64,000 nucleotides of DNA from Mimachlamys varia (Eukaryota > Mollusca > Bivalvia > Pectinida > Pectinidae), in contig OX392528.1 in NCBI GenBank assembly GCA_947623455.1, forward strand, positions 55,136,322 through 55,200,321, given 5' to 3'. Made by a program: the position numbers and the translations under genes. The notes beneath the pieces were generated by a model. The model saw only the letters and a list, made by a program, of their open reading frames with translations, was not told the origin of the DNA and did no database searches. Shown in pieces: positions 36,101-47,108 of the stretch (the first letter of the stretch is position 1; each line of letters begins with the position of its first letter).

Positions 36101-36256
36101 TCGTAGGGGAACACGCCTAGGGTGGGAACAGGACTGCTTAATGTGACTAGGTGTCTTTCAACTTCGAGAACGTGAGAGAAAAGCCATGCTCTGGCTATTC
36201 ATGACACTTATAGGTTTTTCTTGTATTTTGGAAAATGAAAAATGACAATCTTTTTC
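27172..36256. other. Gene-free stretch with GC-richer islands
   Basis: Predominantly AT-rich with no gene I can support. Two islands of ordinary, non-repetitive, higher-GC sequence stand out, at 28330-28580 and 35440-35780, and may be conserved noncoding elements. A short (AC)n run lies near 28111 and an (ATT)n run near 31607. The match to the hammerhead element at about 29839 (ACACACACATATGCTGC) is too short to call a copy. Confidence 0.4.
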
Positions 36257-36345
36257 GGCCTTGTTTCTTGTTCTAAATATCAGGTATTTGTATTAAAAAT
36301 CTATGTGTACGTTTGATAATAGACAAAACCGCCGTGAAAATAAAG
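36257..36345 (+). repeat. Dispersed repeat family B, copy 1
   Basis: Shares TTTCTTGTTCTAAATAT, CAGGTATTTGTAT, ATGTGTACGTTTGATAA and AGACAAA.C.G.CGTG.AAATTAAA-type blocks in the same order and spacing with 39016-39105. No terminal structure is visible, so the element class is unknown. Confidence 0.7.
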
Positions 36346-37585
36346 TATGCTATCCTTGTGGTCTTGAAAAATAAAAATGTATTCAAGTGTTGTAGAACGA
36401 TCAGTCATAAAGAATCCGGGTGTTTGGACAGATACGAGGGAACCCACTGTGAACGTATGACTATGAGTTACCCATAGAACACACACAGCGAACGAATACA
36501 TTTTCCTGAGTTTTGAAATATGACAATTTATTCTTTTCTCATGGAACGTTTTACAATAAATTACCTCCGACCCTTCACACGAGTTTTGAATGTATAACCA
36601 TAAGTCTATGGATGGAAGGCTTTTAACGCCAAAGAAGAATTTGGAGAAAAAGGAAGAGGGAAAATATATGTTCTACAATTGTCGAGTAAACAAACTGATA
36701 ACAAAACATTACACTATAGAATGGAGGACATATTATAAATTTTATGGTGATTTGGGATAGATGTAAATACCCTATATACAGTATAAAGAAAGAGATAAAC
36801 TCACTTGACCTTTCAACTTTCCCTGGGTCTCTTTAGGCGAATATCGCGTGTTACTTGGTTACGAAAATTGATGACGTCACTATATATTATTCTGTTTTTT
36901 CTTAGTTCAAATGATGCTGTTCAATCTTTGACTATCAGATTTATTTCGATTCGAATCATTCAAAATTAAAAAAAAAAAAAAGTGTCTCTACTTCAAATGT
37001 CTGCCAAACATTAAAGTTTGCTTAGAAACAGACAGGTATAGACTCCATATTGTATAAGCCGAGTTAGAAGACACAATCGCGTGCTTTAGTTCCAGCCTCG
37101 TTTTAATATGACATATGAGTGTATTGAATACAATCTTTATCTTCTGTATAACAATTGGATATACTGAGAGTATATCAATCAAGGATCCACTCTCTGATAT
37201 ACCCAAATAAAAACGAAATACACTTGTAAATAACAAGTGTCTTGTATGTTATTTTTATTGATTTGTCTCTGTATAAAACGTAAAGTTTTGTAAATAGAAT
37301 TTCAATACATGTTTATTGAAATCCAGAATTTTCCACACGGCACATACACTGGGTTTACTTATGAGCACTTGCTCCGGCAAGTCTCTTCTTCACATTTTTT
37401 TTTTCTGCGACTTTTATTTCCTGTTGTTGGATCTGCTTAAACTGATAAACACTTTTGCTGTTTTGTTTATCTCTAAAATTCCTTGAAAGTTAATATCAAC
37501 AAGATAGGATTGATCATATATTTTATTATAAACATTTCATGATAGTAATTGTAAATAGCTGGACAAAGAGCTGATAAATTGGTTT

Positions 37586-37630
37586 GTATGTTTACTTTAC
37601 TTATTTACTTATTTACTTATTTTTTTACTT
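37586..37630 (+). repeat. TTTACTTA-type simple repeat
   Basis: A short run of TTTACTTA / ATTTACTT units in an AT-rich context. No function is suggested. Confidence 0.8.
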
Positions 37631-39015
37631 ATATTGAAATGAGTAAGTGAATAAATAAAAAGATATATCCGCCTGTATGCCCATGTACTTCCGGCCCATT
37701 ATAAAATATGTTTATAGTAACAACAAAATAAGTGAAAATATATTTGGTGTTGGCACCGAAAAAAAACAATTTGTACTTTACAAAACACAAGGCAAACGAA
37801 AACATGTACAAAAAACATCTTTTACCGTAAACTCCTTCAGATTTCAGATATCAATATTTAGCCAACGCCACGAAATAAGCTCGTTTTTCAAATAGGAATA
37901 TTTTTAACTGAAAGTTAGTATATGTGTGTGACCCAGTTACGTCAAAGCAGCCTCCGTATCTATTACAAGTTAGAAAGACTGACGACCGTTAGAGCCCGTC
38001 AATCGATTCATTAGGACCTGTGTCCGTGGGGACGACTTTGTTTCGTCCCCAGACATCCAGACAAGGAGGAGGGAGGGGGATATTGACACGGTCGTTACGT
38101 ATAGAGCGATTACTGAACCCTCCTTCCCGAGGGAACAGCCTGTCGTTCGCCACACAATGGTGTCACGACTCTGGAAAGCATCAATAGTCTAAACTCGATA
38201 TTAAAGTAAGAATTATGTCAGACTAAAACAATGATAATGAAGATTTCAGAACTAATCGCATTGAAAATGTCGTAAGAATTGGACAAATGGTAAAGAGGGT
38301 ATTGTCGAACGCAAATTGCACATCATTTAGATGAGCACCGTTTAATATGTCACACGAAACAGTCCAGTTTAATTCAGTCAAATGAAATTAAATGAATTTC
38401 TATCGCACAAACGATGAGATAACGCTTAAGCTATTATGAGGATATTGAACTCCAAATAAGGTTAACCTCGTCGTATATAAATGTACATGTAACATGGAAA
38501 ATCATATATTGATATTGTTCGTCGAAGACAACAGCTATGACAGAAATGCTCATTTCTAGTAGATATTTTTAATGCACAAAAATAGAAATCTTTGAATCTT
38601 TCTCAAAAAGAACATTTTACTTTTGTTTTTTAACATGTAAGCATCATAACAGCAATACTCTTTGCCAGAATATATTTATTGCTCAAAGTTTACAGAAATG
38701 TTTGGATTTTCAAGAATTAATTTATTGGTATTAGACTGACTGTATATATGATGATAGGTCTGTACTTTTACAATGGAACACATTTTAAAGTAGTTGACCG
38801 ACATGATATCTTCCGTATTCAAATAACTTCCTCTGGTAAACGAAGACTTTCAATTATATTTGATCACTCTTAGTTTTTGTTGTCTTTTATTTTTGTAACC
38901 TTTCATTTAATGTCTTCTGTGTAATTTATTGAGTCCTCTCACTTCGCGTTGTCTTTTTATGTTCTTACAGCACCGGGGTGACTTTTTGTACCATTCTTAC
39001 GTTCCAATTTAACTT
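37631..39015. other. Gene-free stretch with a GC-richer island at about 37960-38160
   Basis: The island contains a 61-codon minus frame and no recognisable gene. The rest is AT-rich and featureless. Confidence 0.35.
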
Positions 39016-39105
39016 TGGTCTTGCTTCTTGTTCCTAATAGCAGGTATTTGTATGAAATACCGATGTGTACGTTTGATAAAAGACTAAACTGACGTGTAAA
39101 TTAAA
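39016..39105 (+). repeat. Dispersed repeat family B, copy 2
   Basis: Second copy of the pair with 36257-36345: GCTTCTTGTTCCTAATAG, CAGGTATTTGTATGAAATAC, ATGTGTACGTTTGATAAAAG. The two copies lie 2.76 kb apart in the same orientation. Similarity ends shortly after the AAATTAAA block. Confidence 0.7.
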
Positions 39106-39549
39106 CAAAATTTTCACCTGAGAATAAAATATCGACAACAAAATCATTTCAAAATAGTGTAGAACCGATTTTGTTTTTGGTGTCCATTCAATATCCCCAA
39201 CAGACTTTCAAAATATATTTATATAGAAGACGATTTACGCTCACTGAGCTTGAAATAAGAAATATTTTTATCAGCGATATTAAAATTCACAGTCAGTAAA
39301 TACCATGAAAATAGATGTCATACTTAATAGGCTAATGCATTCGTCTTAATTAATATTAATGGGCATGGTTAAATGCTGGAATAAAGATTGCGTCACATGG
39401 GTTCTACATGCCGGTGTTATAAGATAAGTACACGTATATGAAAGATAAAAGAGATGCATACATAATTGTGTTGATCAGAAGAATTTTTTACACCTTATAC
39501 AACTTCCTTTGTTCTCATTCATGCTAATCCCATGTTTTTTTTTAAAAGA

Positions 39550-39681
39550 TGACGTTACACACACATCTGCTTCACCTTTTTGATTTTATAATAGATACAG
39601 TATGTCGAACAAATGAATTAAACTACATCATACAGCTGTTTCGTCCTTCTAGGACTCTTCAGTGATGATAGGAGCCAAAAG
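39550..39681 (-). mobile_element. Hammerhead-ribozyme element, copy 2 (about 132 bp)
   Basis: Homologous over its whole length to 12171-12305. On the plus strand it reads GTTACACACACATCTGCTTC, TTTATAATAGATACAGTATG, a variable AT-rich spacer, then the ribozyme core and GAGCCAAAAG. Divergence lies mostly outside the ribozyme core, which differs at only one loop position and the ends of stem I. Both copies have the same orientation and length. There is one ribozyme per copy, so neither is a tandem dimer here. Confidence 0.75.
39626..39667 (-). ncRNA. Type I hammerhead self-cleaving ribozyme, copy 2
   Basis: On the minus strand: stem I strand CATCA, the CTGAAGA box, stem II GTCC-TAGAA-GGAC, GAAA, minimal stem III ACA-GC-TGT, cleavage nucleotide A, and return strand TGATG. 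Stem I is 5 bp, against 6 in copy 1. All invariant core nucleotides are retained. Predicted cleavage is between plus positions 39631 and 39630. The stem II loop differs by one base from copy 1 (TAGAA versus TAGGA) without touching the paired bases. Confidence 0.87.
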
Positions 39682-42600
39682 GTGAATGTATGATACTATT
39701 CTATTGTCATTTGAAAGTTATCGTTAAATACTTCTGGCTTCTGTTATAGTTTAAGGATAATTAAGGATGTTTAAGTTTCCATGTGTTGAAGATATTTTAT
39801 TTTTCCAAAGTCACGACAACAACGGTAACGTGAAATACAGTAAGTATAAAAGACATTTTGAAAAAAAAATGTTTACGTACAGTAGGGTCAAACAATAAGA
39901 GCTGCATAATCTCGATATGATGTATGATATTATGTAACAAAAAACTCATACCAGGTCAAAAATGAAAGGTGAAAGGAAAATACTACTACAGCCACAAAGA
40001 ACGCACCAAAATAGAAGGAAGAACAACATGGACATTTTCTAAACTCAATAAGCAAAACCGGGGATGGCTTGTCCAGATGATTTTGGAAGCATTGGTGGCT
40101 TTAAAATTGCTATCGTGTGAATAACAACGTCTCAGGTAGATAGAAATTAACATGTGTAAGTCATCGAGGCAAAATCTTTCCAGAAAATCTTTACGAGTAG
40201 AATGGGCTGTGGCGGGTAAATTTTACAGTCGTGTTTAAGTCGTCAGGTTTGTCACAGTTTGATAGTGAAGTGACCGTTATTACCACGCTGTATTTGTAAA
40301 TGTCAGAAGATAATGGCTGATTTATAATATGAACCCGTTTTGCCGTAAATATAAGCGTATTGTGAATACATGTTAAACAGAAAAAAGTGTTTGTTAAATA
40401 TACCTAAATGTGATTTTAAAAAGTATATAATTTTCTTCATGTTTTCTGGTTGTACATCCTAAGTGTCCAAAATAATTCAGAAAATATGTGTATTAATATA
40501 AATAAAAACTTAATAAGATGGAAATACTATCGTTCTGTTGACCTTATTTTCAGATTTAAAGTGTTTTTAGAAAATATTTCCTATTGGGGTTTTTTCAGAA
40601 AAATGTTATGAAAGCATTAACGAACATTTGTTTTAATTCAGCAGAACATAAAATCTCTATAGTTTGCGACTGATTAATTTTCAAAGTAAAACAATTCCAA
40701 TTTTGTTAAAAGATATAAACCAATCATAAAATTATGCACTAAAGAATCATTTGTTCGTATGCACAATTGAGATACAACAGGAAGACGTGTTATAACTGCA
40801 ATATTCTGACATTCAGTTTTTACAAAAATCCCATTAATATTCATATTTATCAATGTTTCCCCGTTATGAAATACCGCACAGTAACAACATATACATATAT
40901 ATATACATGTATATAATGGGTTGGATGCTTAAAGTACAAATAGGATGACAAAACATGTTAGGGAGATATGTAGTTCTTTGACAATTGACACTTCAGTCAT
41001 CACAATGCTGCCTCCTCCCCTACTCCTAGTGTCACAAAGATAATTAATGTTTAATTCAAAATCGATGTAAAGATGGATTTTCTGCTTAGTATTATTGTCT
41101 TGAGTTTTTTTGTGTGTTTCTCTAACTGTAACACAAATACGTCTGTCTTTAACAGTGTCCCGTACTATACTCGTGGCAAAAACTAAAATTCCAATGTGTT
41201 TTCATTATTATGAAACGCAAACAAATGTTTCAGGCAGACGACCTGAGATACCCTTTTTCCGGGAATGTTTTGGCGCTGAAAGAAGAGGCCTTCCTTTTGC
41301 AAAAACCAAACTTTCACGCCATTTTAATGAATCTAATAATGGCAAAACGCGCACGGACATCCATCCCCATTTAACGCAAGTTCCACACCTTGACGATCAC
41401 GTGACCAAGTCCTTCCCGCGTAAATCAATAATTGAGAGAACCTAGCTATATGGACGCTCGCGTTTGATTTATGTCAGCGAAGCATTAGAAGCATAGAATT
41501 CTCAAAAATGCAAAAACTTGTTAAAAGATGTAGTTGAAAAAATGAAAATTTGTCTCTAGTATTGACAAGTGGAATTGTGAAAATTCTTCTTGAATTGCTG
41601 GCTGGGTGAGAAGATAAAGGCCCTTGTGTTATCATTTTTATTATTTTCGCCTCGTCAGTCAAACTAGTTTTGTAATAATACAACATATATCACATTTGTT
41701 TTTTTTCTGAATTAGGTTTTGTGACGATTACGTTGGTTTATTGGTAAATTTGTATTTGCTCTTACAATAATAAAACTTACTAGAATAAGAAATGCTATTT
41801 CCGCGTTGTTTACCAATCTCACATCTTTCTGTTGTCTAAAATGATCTACCTCATCAATATTTTAAAGAACTTACATGATAAAACTTCAATAAAGTTTCTT
41901 TTTCCAACAGAAAATGTCGAATTTTTATGTGAATAAATTCTAGTCATTATCTTAAAAAATCTTTACCGTACACGTTTTCCGGATATTTGTGCGAGTTTGA
42001 CTGATGTCTTGGTTTATATTGCATACCGGCTGTCCTTGACAAAGCGATTGAGTACGTAATAAGTAAAGTTTATCTTAGTCTCCTACCTCGTTATCATCTT
42101 CTATTTGCCTTCACACAAGCGGCCTTCAACGTCTATTATAAAACTGTAAATAATGTGAATGATCAGAGAACATCTATAGGTGGGAATGGGAGCATTTGTG
42201 ACAGATGATGTAGTATATAAATATATTTATATATATATAAGATTCTAAGGATTACATATATTAATGACATATAACAAATGTTGATTTCAATAACAGGATA
42301 TAAAAATAGTTGCTGCAGAATATGTGTATTTTGTGGGCAATTATCTTCTGAAACGCATTTTTGGGGGGACATCAATTGGTGTCTCTCAAAACATTTGTGT
42401 CTCATTAGCGTGTACATAATAAATAGTTCTCGAGCGTTTAATATCAACGTAAACTTGCGCAAAAATGAATAGAAATATACTATTTGTTTAGAGTTCAAAT
42501 TATGAAAAACATATTTAAGATTCAATAATTAGACAGTAACATATAATAAAAACTTTTATGTGTACATTCATTTGACGAAAATGTCCAATGCGTCTATTTT

Positions 42601-44937
42601 GAAATTGGGGGTTGCAAAGAGGATTTAAGATAAATTGTATCGTTCAGAATCATCCGACTCAATATGTGGTTAAGTATTTATACTGATTATCAAACTACAT
42701 AATTATATATAGGTAGTTAGAAAACATTTTGAAAAAAAGAAAAGAAAAAATTGTATCAACAGATAATTATATATTGATAATGCAATAAAAAGCATCGTTT
42801 TCCTTTCTGGTTTATGAATAGTATCTATGTATTGTGATATCACTTTAGAAGGCAGATTTTAAATCTACCTGTCTTTGTTGATTTGCGATGGCAATAATTC
42901 GCTTTTCACTCAATCTACATGTCGTATACAATATATAAATAAGTTAAACGCAACTACGCGAAAATAAATTTCAAGTTAATATCAAGAAAATCCTCAGAAC
43001 TTCCTTACATTTTTTATCATAAAAGATAACTATTTCTCCTGTTTATATAGGTCAAATGCGAGATCATTTAATTTTACAATACAAAACAATATACGTCTTG
43101 ATATTGTAGGGATAATCTTAATAATAAACTAACGATTCATGCATTAATAATTTAGTGTATGTAAATGCTACTTTATGGTAAATTCTGCACGTACTATTCA
43201 ACCAAAATGAATCATTTCTTCTAAAACGTTTTCCCATGTCATTTTTTTCAGTCCGGAATTGCTAAATAATGTAAGTTCCATTACGCTGTTAACCACAAAT
43301 AATTATCATGAATGATTTTAAGAAACAAGATTTTGTCATTAAAATTTATCATCATAAATGTATTTCCTTTGTATGTAACGTATCCGGTAAGAGAGAACTA
43401 CAGATGTCCTTGATAATATATTGTTTTTTATAATTTGTTAACAAGAGTAAGTTTGTACACGTGTTGCGATAGCGATGTCATTCCCGACCGCTAGACAAGC
43501 CACCAACAACAGCCCCGTTGTCTCGGCGAGATTAATTAACTCGGTAAATAGAGGTCATGAAAACGGCATCGGTGGGTCAGTCCACGTAATATATGCTTGA
43601 ATGGAAATATATCATATGGGATGTAAACCTCTGATGGTGGCGGAAAATACCTATAAATAGCAGTTGCTGTCCTTAGGGTCTGTGATGTCTTCGTTGTAAA
43701 GGTGTCTTCTAATACTTGTTTATCATACATAAAACATAGCTACTGTTGTCTTCACTGGCTTTTCACGAAAGCAAAATCCAATTGCTGAATGTACTTTTTT
43801 TCCAGCGACGGGAAAATGGTAATTAAATCTGAAAATGGACACGCACTCCTAACCTACGTAGTTTTTCGTTCTGTGATCGTAGGTTTAAAGAAGGAAGTAA
43901 AATAACTGAAAATTAATCTAGGGTAGAAAACAAAAGGGCTCATTGACTGTAACTTAATTCTTTTCCTATTTTCAGGGAACGAAATTACCGTGAAATACCC
44001 TGGACGTCAAACAGGCATATTTCAGGTAATTAGCGAAATACCGACAAAGAGTGCACCTTTTGTGACGCGAAACGCGTGCAGAAATCAACATTTCTTCTTC
44101 TATACTCATCAATTACATTATGGAATTCTACGGCGTTTTTCTTCCAGTGCAGTTGGCGGCTTCAATCATCCCTCGTTATCTTCGGGTGCCCCACATCGAG
44201 ACGGCCATACCTCGTGATACGTAGAACTCAAAACAATCACCCACAAAATATTTTCCAATCTCCACTCCGTCAGCTGCCTGGAAGATTACTGAAGTTCCAC
44301 TCATATTGCGTCATGTCAGCTTCATTGAAACACGTGCTTGTGACCGTGCATTGCCTAAGCGGTGGCATGTCGTCGGGACCTGAACATTGATCATAATTGC
44401 TATTTTGGGAGGCATTCATTTTTCTGACGTAACATGGGTTACTTCCCTTGTGGGCATTCTTCAATTGAAAGTGTACAAAGTTCAAGTCTAATAACAACAG
44501 GAAACGGATTACGAGGGTAGTACTTTTTTGGAAATAATAAAAACGTCTTTTTCGTAATTAATGATTAATCCTTGATTAAAGCTTTCAGTTGTTTTTTTTT
44601 ATTTAAAGAAAGGAAAACAATTCAAAATTTATCAAATTAAGGGGAACCTATAGATACAACTGAATATAAAGGGGCGAAATTTGTATGGCGCAAAGTTTAA
44701 ACTATAATATCATAATAATATATTCTATTGTTCTAAAGTTTTAAATCATGACTCTCAAATGATAATCATTTTAATAGCGCATGTTTTCATTTTTACATCA
44801 CTTGGTGTGTAATAACAGACTTTTGAAACTCGATAACACTTTGTTTTTCTGTTCGAGAATAAAGACCTTTTTACTGAGAAAGCAAAATTCTGAATTTAAA
44901 AACATGACACAACAATATTTTGAAAGAAGTTGTTTAA
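39682..44937. other. Gene-free stretch with islands at about 41220-41460, 43470-43700 and 43990-44400
   Basis: AT-rich background. The three islands are non-repetitive and GC-richer. The first contains GATCACGTGACC (41395-41406). An acceptor-like TGTTTCAG ends at 41233, followed by a short open frame to 41374. The third is open in all three plus frames over about 150 bp, so no frame can be preferred. None is called as a gene. Confidence 0.35.
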
Positions 44938-45306
44938 GGACTTTTGGGGTAGAGATAGCCATCATGGGGGTTGAAACATAAAATTGTTCAAACAAGCAAT
45001 TTATTTCAATGTTTCCTTATTTCTCGCAAAACATGAAATAACTATGTTGAAATTCGACTTTAAACAACAACAAAATAACGTGGAAAAAAAAACAAAACTT
45101 ATTCATATTAATTATGATGAATTTCACTCATTATAACCCATCGACAAAAGTCACGTTTTGGTTATTTCCAAGTTATTTTTTTTATTAAAAGTCGAGTTCA
45201 AACACGGTCCCTTCATGCTTTGCTCGAAATAAATGCAAAAAATTGCTTGTTTGAAAAAAATGATTTCACATCCCCCTAAGATGGCGATCTGTACGTCCAT
45301 TAACCC
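44938..45306. mobile_element. TTAA-flanked inverted-repeat MITE, 369 bp
   Basis: TTAA occurs at 44934-44937 and 45307-45310. Between them, the ends form a long imperfect terminal inverted repeat of about 65 bp. Left GG.CTTTTGG, GAGATAGCCATC, GGGGGTTG and TTCAAACAAGCAATTT match the reverse complement of the right end: GGGTTAATGG, CAGATCGCCATC, GGGGGATG and TTCAAACAAGCAATTT (16 bp exact). TTAA target duplications are the hallmark of piggyBac-superfamily insertions. No transposase is encoded, so it would be non-autonomous. The terminal bases are diverged, which leaves the exact boundaries open. Confidence 0.6.
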
Positions 45307-46718
45307 TTAAAGCAAAAAGCATAACCTTCCTAGCAATAATGAAAATTATACATAATAATATTAATAATAAGGTGCTTTATTAGGATGCAATAGATGTAAT
45401 GAATATAAAACATTCTAGCAGTTGTTTACAAAGCAAAAACAAATATATCAGATATCCATAATTAAAGCAGTACCTCTACCATCGTCAATTAAATGTATAA
45501 CTGATGTTGCCTTCCCCATTGCTTTGTTTTCGGCATCAGGTTGATTCTAATTAGTCTTATTTGCTTGTTGGGCTGGTACCGAAGTATATAGGAAGTTTCG
45601 TCTGTACAATTAGTTTTGCCCTGCAGTAATATGTATCGAGTGAAATTCTTATAACCGAAACCTATATTCTTGTGGTCTATGGTCTACCATTACAAATCTT
45701 GATGCGCTAATGACATGTTTAATTAAAGAAACGTAACGAACCTTCATACATCTCTTAACATACGTATCAGTTTGCTAATGTGCGCTATACTCGGATGTAG
45801 AATTGACTACTTCGTATTAACAACAAGGCGCTCAATGTCTTTCTGACGTAGTTTTATAGGAAGTTTTTCCTGAATTTAATCACCGTCTGAATTATTTTTA
45901 AACAAACAAGAAAACCAATACTCCTGGTGAAGCGGATATGTGCTTTAACAATCAAGCAATATGTTATAGTTATCAGGTAAAACACAGGACCGCAGTAACT
46001 GTGACGTAAGCAAAGAACCCGGATTGAGAAATAAAACGTCCTAATTGATATCCGTGTTTATCAAACTGAGTAGAATGGGCGAACAATTAACTTCATTTAA
46101 GCGTTGATTGGATAGAACCGTTCTTTATATCCATCGGTTTTTATAGGCATTAGACGGCTTATCTGAAATAACCTTGGCTACATTAGGTTCGCGTCCATCT
46201 TTATATTTACGACATAGGTAGAAGAAGGTTATAAACTACTGTATATAATATATATCACATGCTATCTTGATTGATACCTAGATCCACAAGCTACGGTGAA
46301 TGAAATAACAAGGCTTTTCCGTTTTATCCTCGTTTTTCTTTTTATTTCCTATCTATAAGAGATCTATTGAATCCTGCCTGAAGGTTATAATTATTGAAAT
46401 TAAAATTCAATAAGAACTAGGACAAGTTAGACAGAGAGAACAGCATATGGGTACGAACACTTGTCATTTCCTACATAGGGGGTTTAGAGAAATGAAAACC
46501 TGTTGTTAGCGTCCTGTTTCTATCTATCACAGACCGCTAGACGCTCTTCGTTTGTGACGGACTGATCGATGGTGCGTTTTCAATAACCAACGGAACGCTG
46601 TCGAGGGAAGGAAAAAAATTACTGATCCTCACATGAATTTTTCACGCGGAAAGAGAAGAATGTTGGCATCCATCGTCTATTTGTCTTTTCTATTAGTAAA
46701 TAAAGACCACATTCAATA
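45307..46718. other. Gene-free stretch
   Basis: AT-rich with a moderately GC-rich segment at about 46430-46680. Nothing is identified. If the minus-strand candidate gene at 46719-47108 is real, this would hold its 3' untranslated region and downstream flank. Confidence 0.35.
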
Positions 46719-47108
46719 TCATTTATCTGAGTAAAGTTTTATTTCTCTCTGAGTGGTGTAGCCCGAGAGACAAGCAGTGGCTTGATGTCTGGTATTGACC
46801 AGGATATCACCGAAATGAATTTTGTCAAATAAACCACCATCAGATCCAAATAAAATGCCGTATGTCATCTGCGGGCAAATACTACATGTAATCTTGTTTA
46901 ATTACACGTGTAGGCAGACTAAAGATGAAACTTAGAAAACTAATTTATCATGTTAGATTCGCAAACATACCATTGACCAAATGTCCCGCCGAATCCATTG
47001 GAACAGCGTAATACAGTAATGGACTGATGCCACGGTCAAAGTGAGAACCCCAATCACGATTTCCTACAGCGACCTGGAACACATCGGCATACAGAACCGT
47101 CAGCTTTA
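46719..47108 (-). CDS. Candidate two-exon gene fragment or pseudogene
   Basis: On the minus strand, exon A (47108-46971) follows an AAATTTCAG acceptor and is open in only one frame for 45 full codons, including DWGSHFDRGISPLLYYAVP. It ends at a good donor, AATG|GTATGT. A 102-bp intron ends at TTTGCCCGCAG. Exon B (46868-46719) is open for 49 codons in one frame, including FGSDGGLFDKIHFGDILV, then TGA. The canonical junction leaves the phases incompatible: exon A's frame would stop ten codons into exon B. A weaker donor seven bases earlier (TTG|GTCAAT) restores one frame. Codon use looks genuinely coding. No family is recognised with confidence. It may be a gene with distant upstream exons, or a decayed copy. 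Confidence 0.4.

Noticed and set aside
43990..44390. Overlapping ORFs of 75 and 104 codons in a GC-richer island
   Set aside because: All three plus frames are open together, so none is favoured. Better described as a possible conserved noncoding island.
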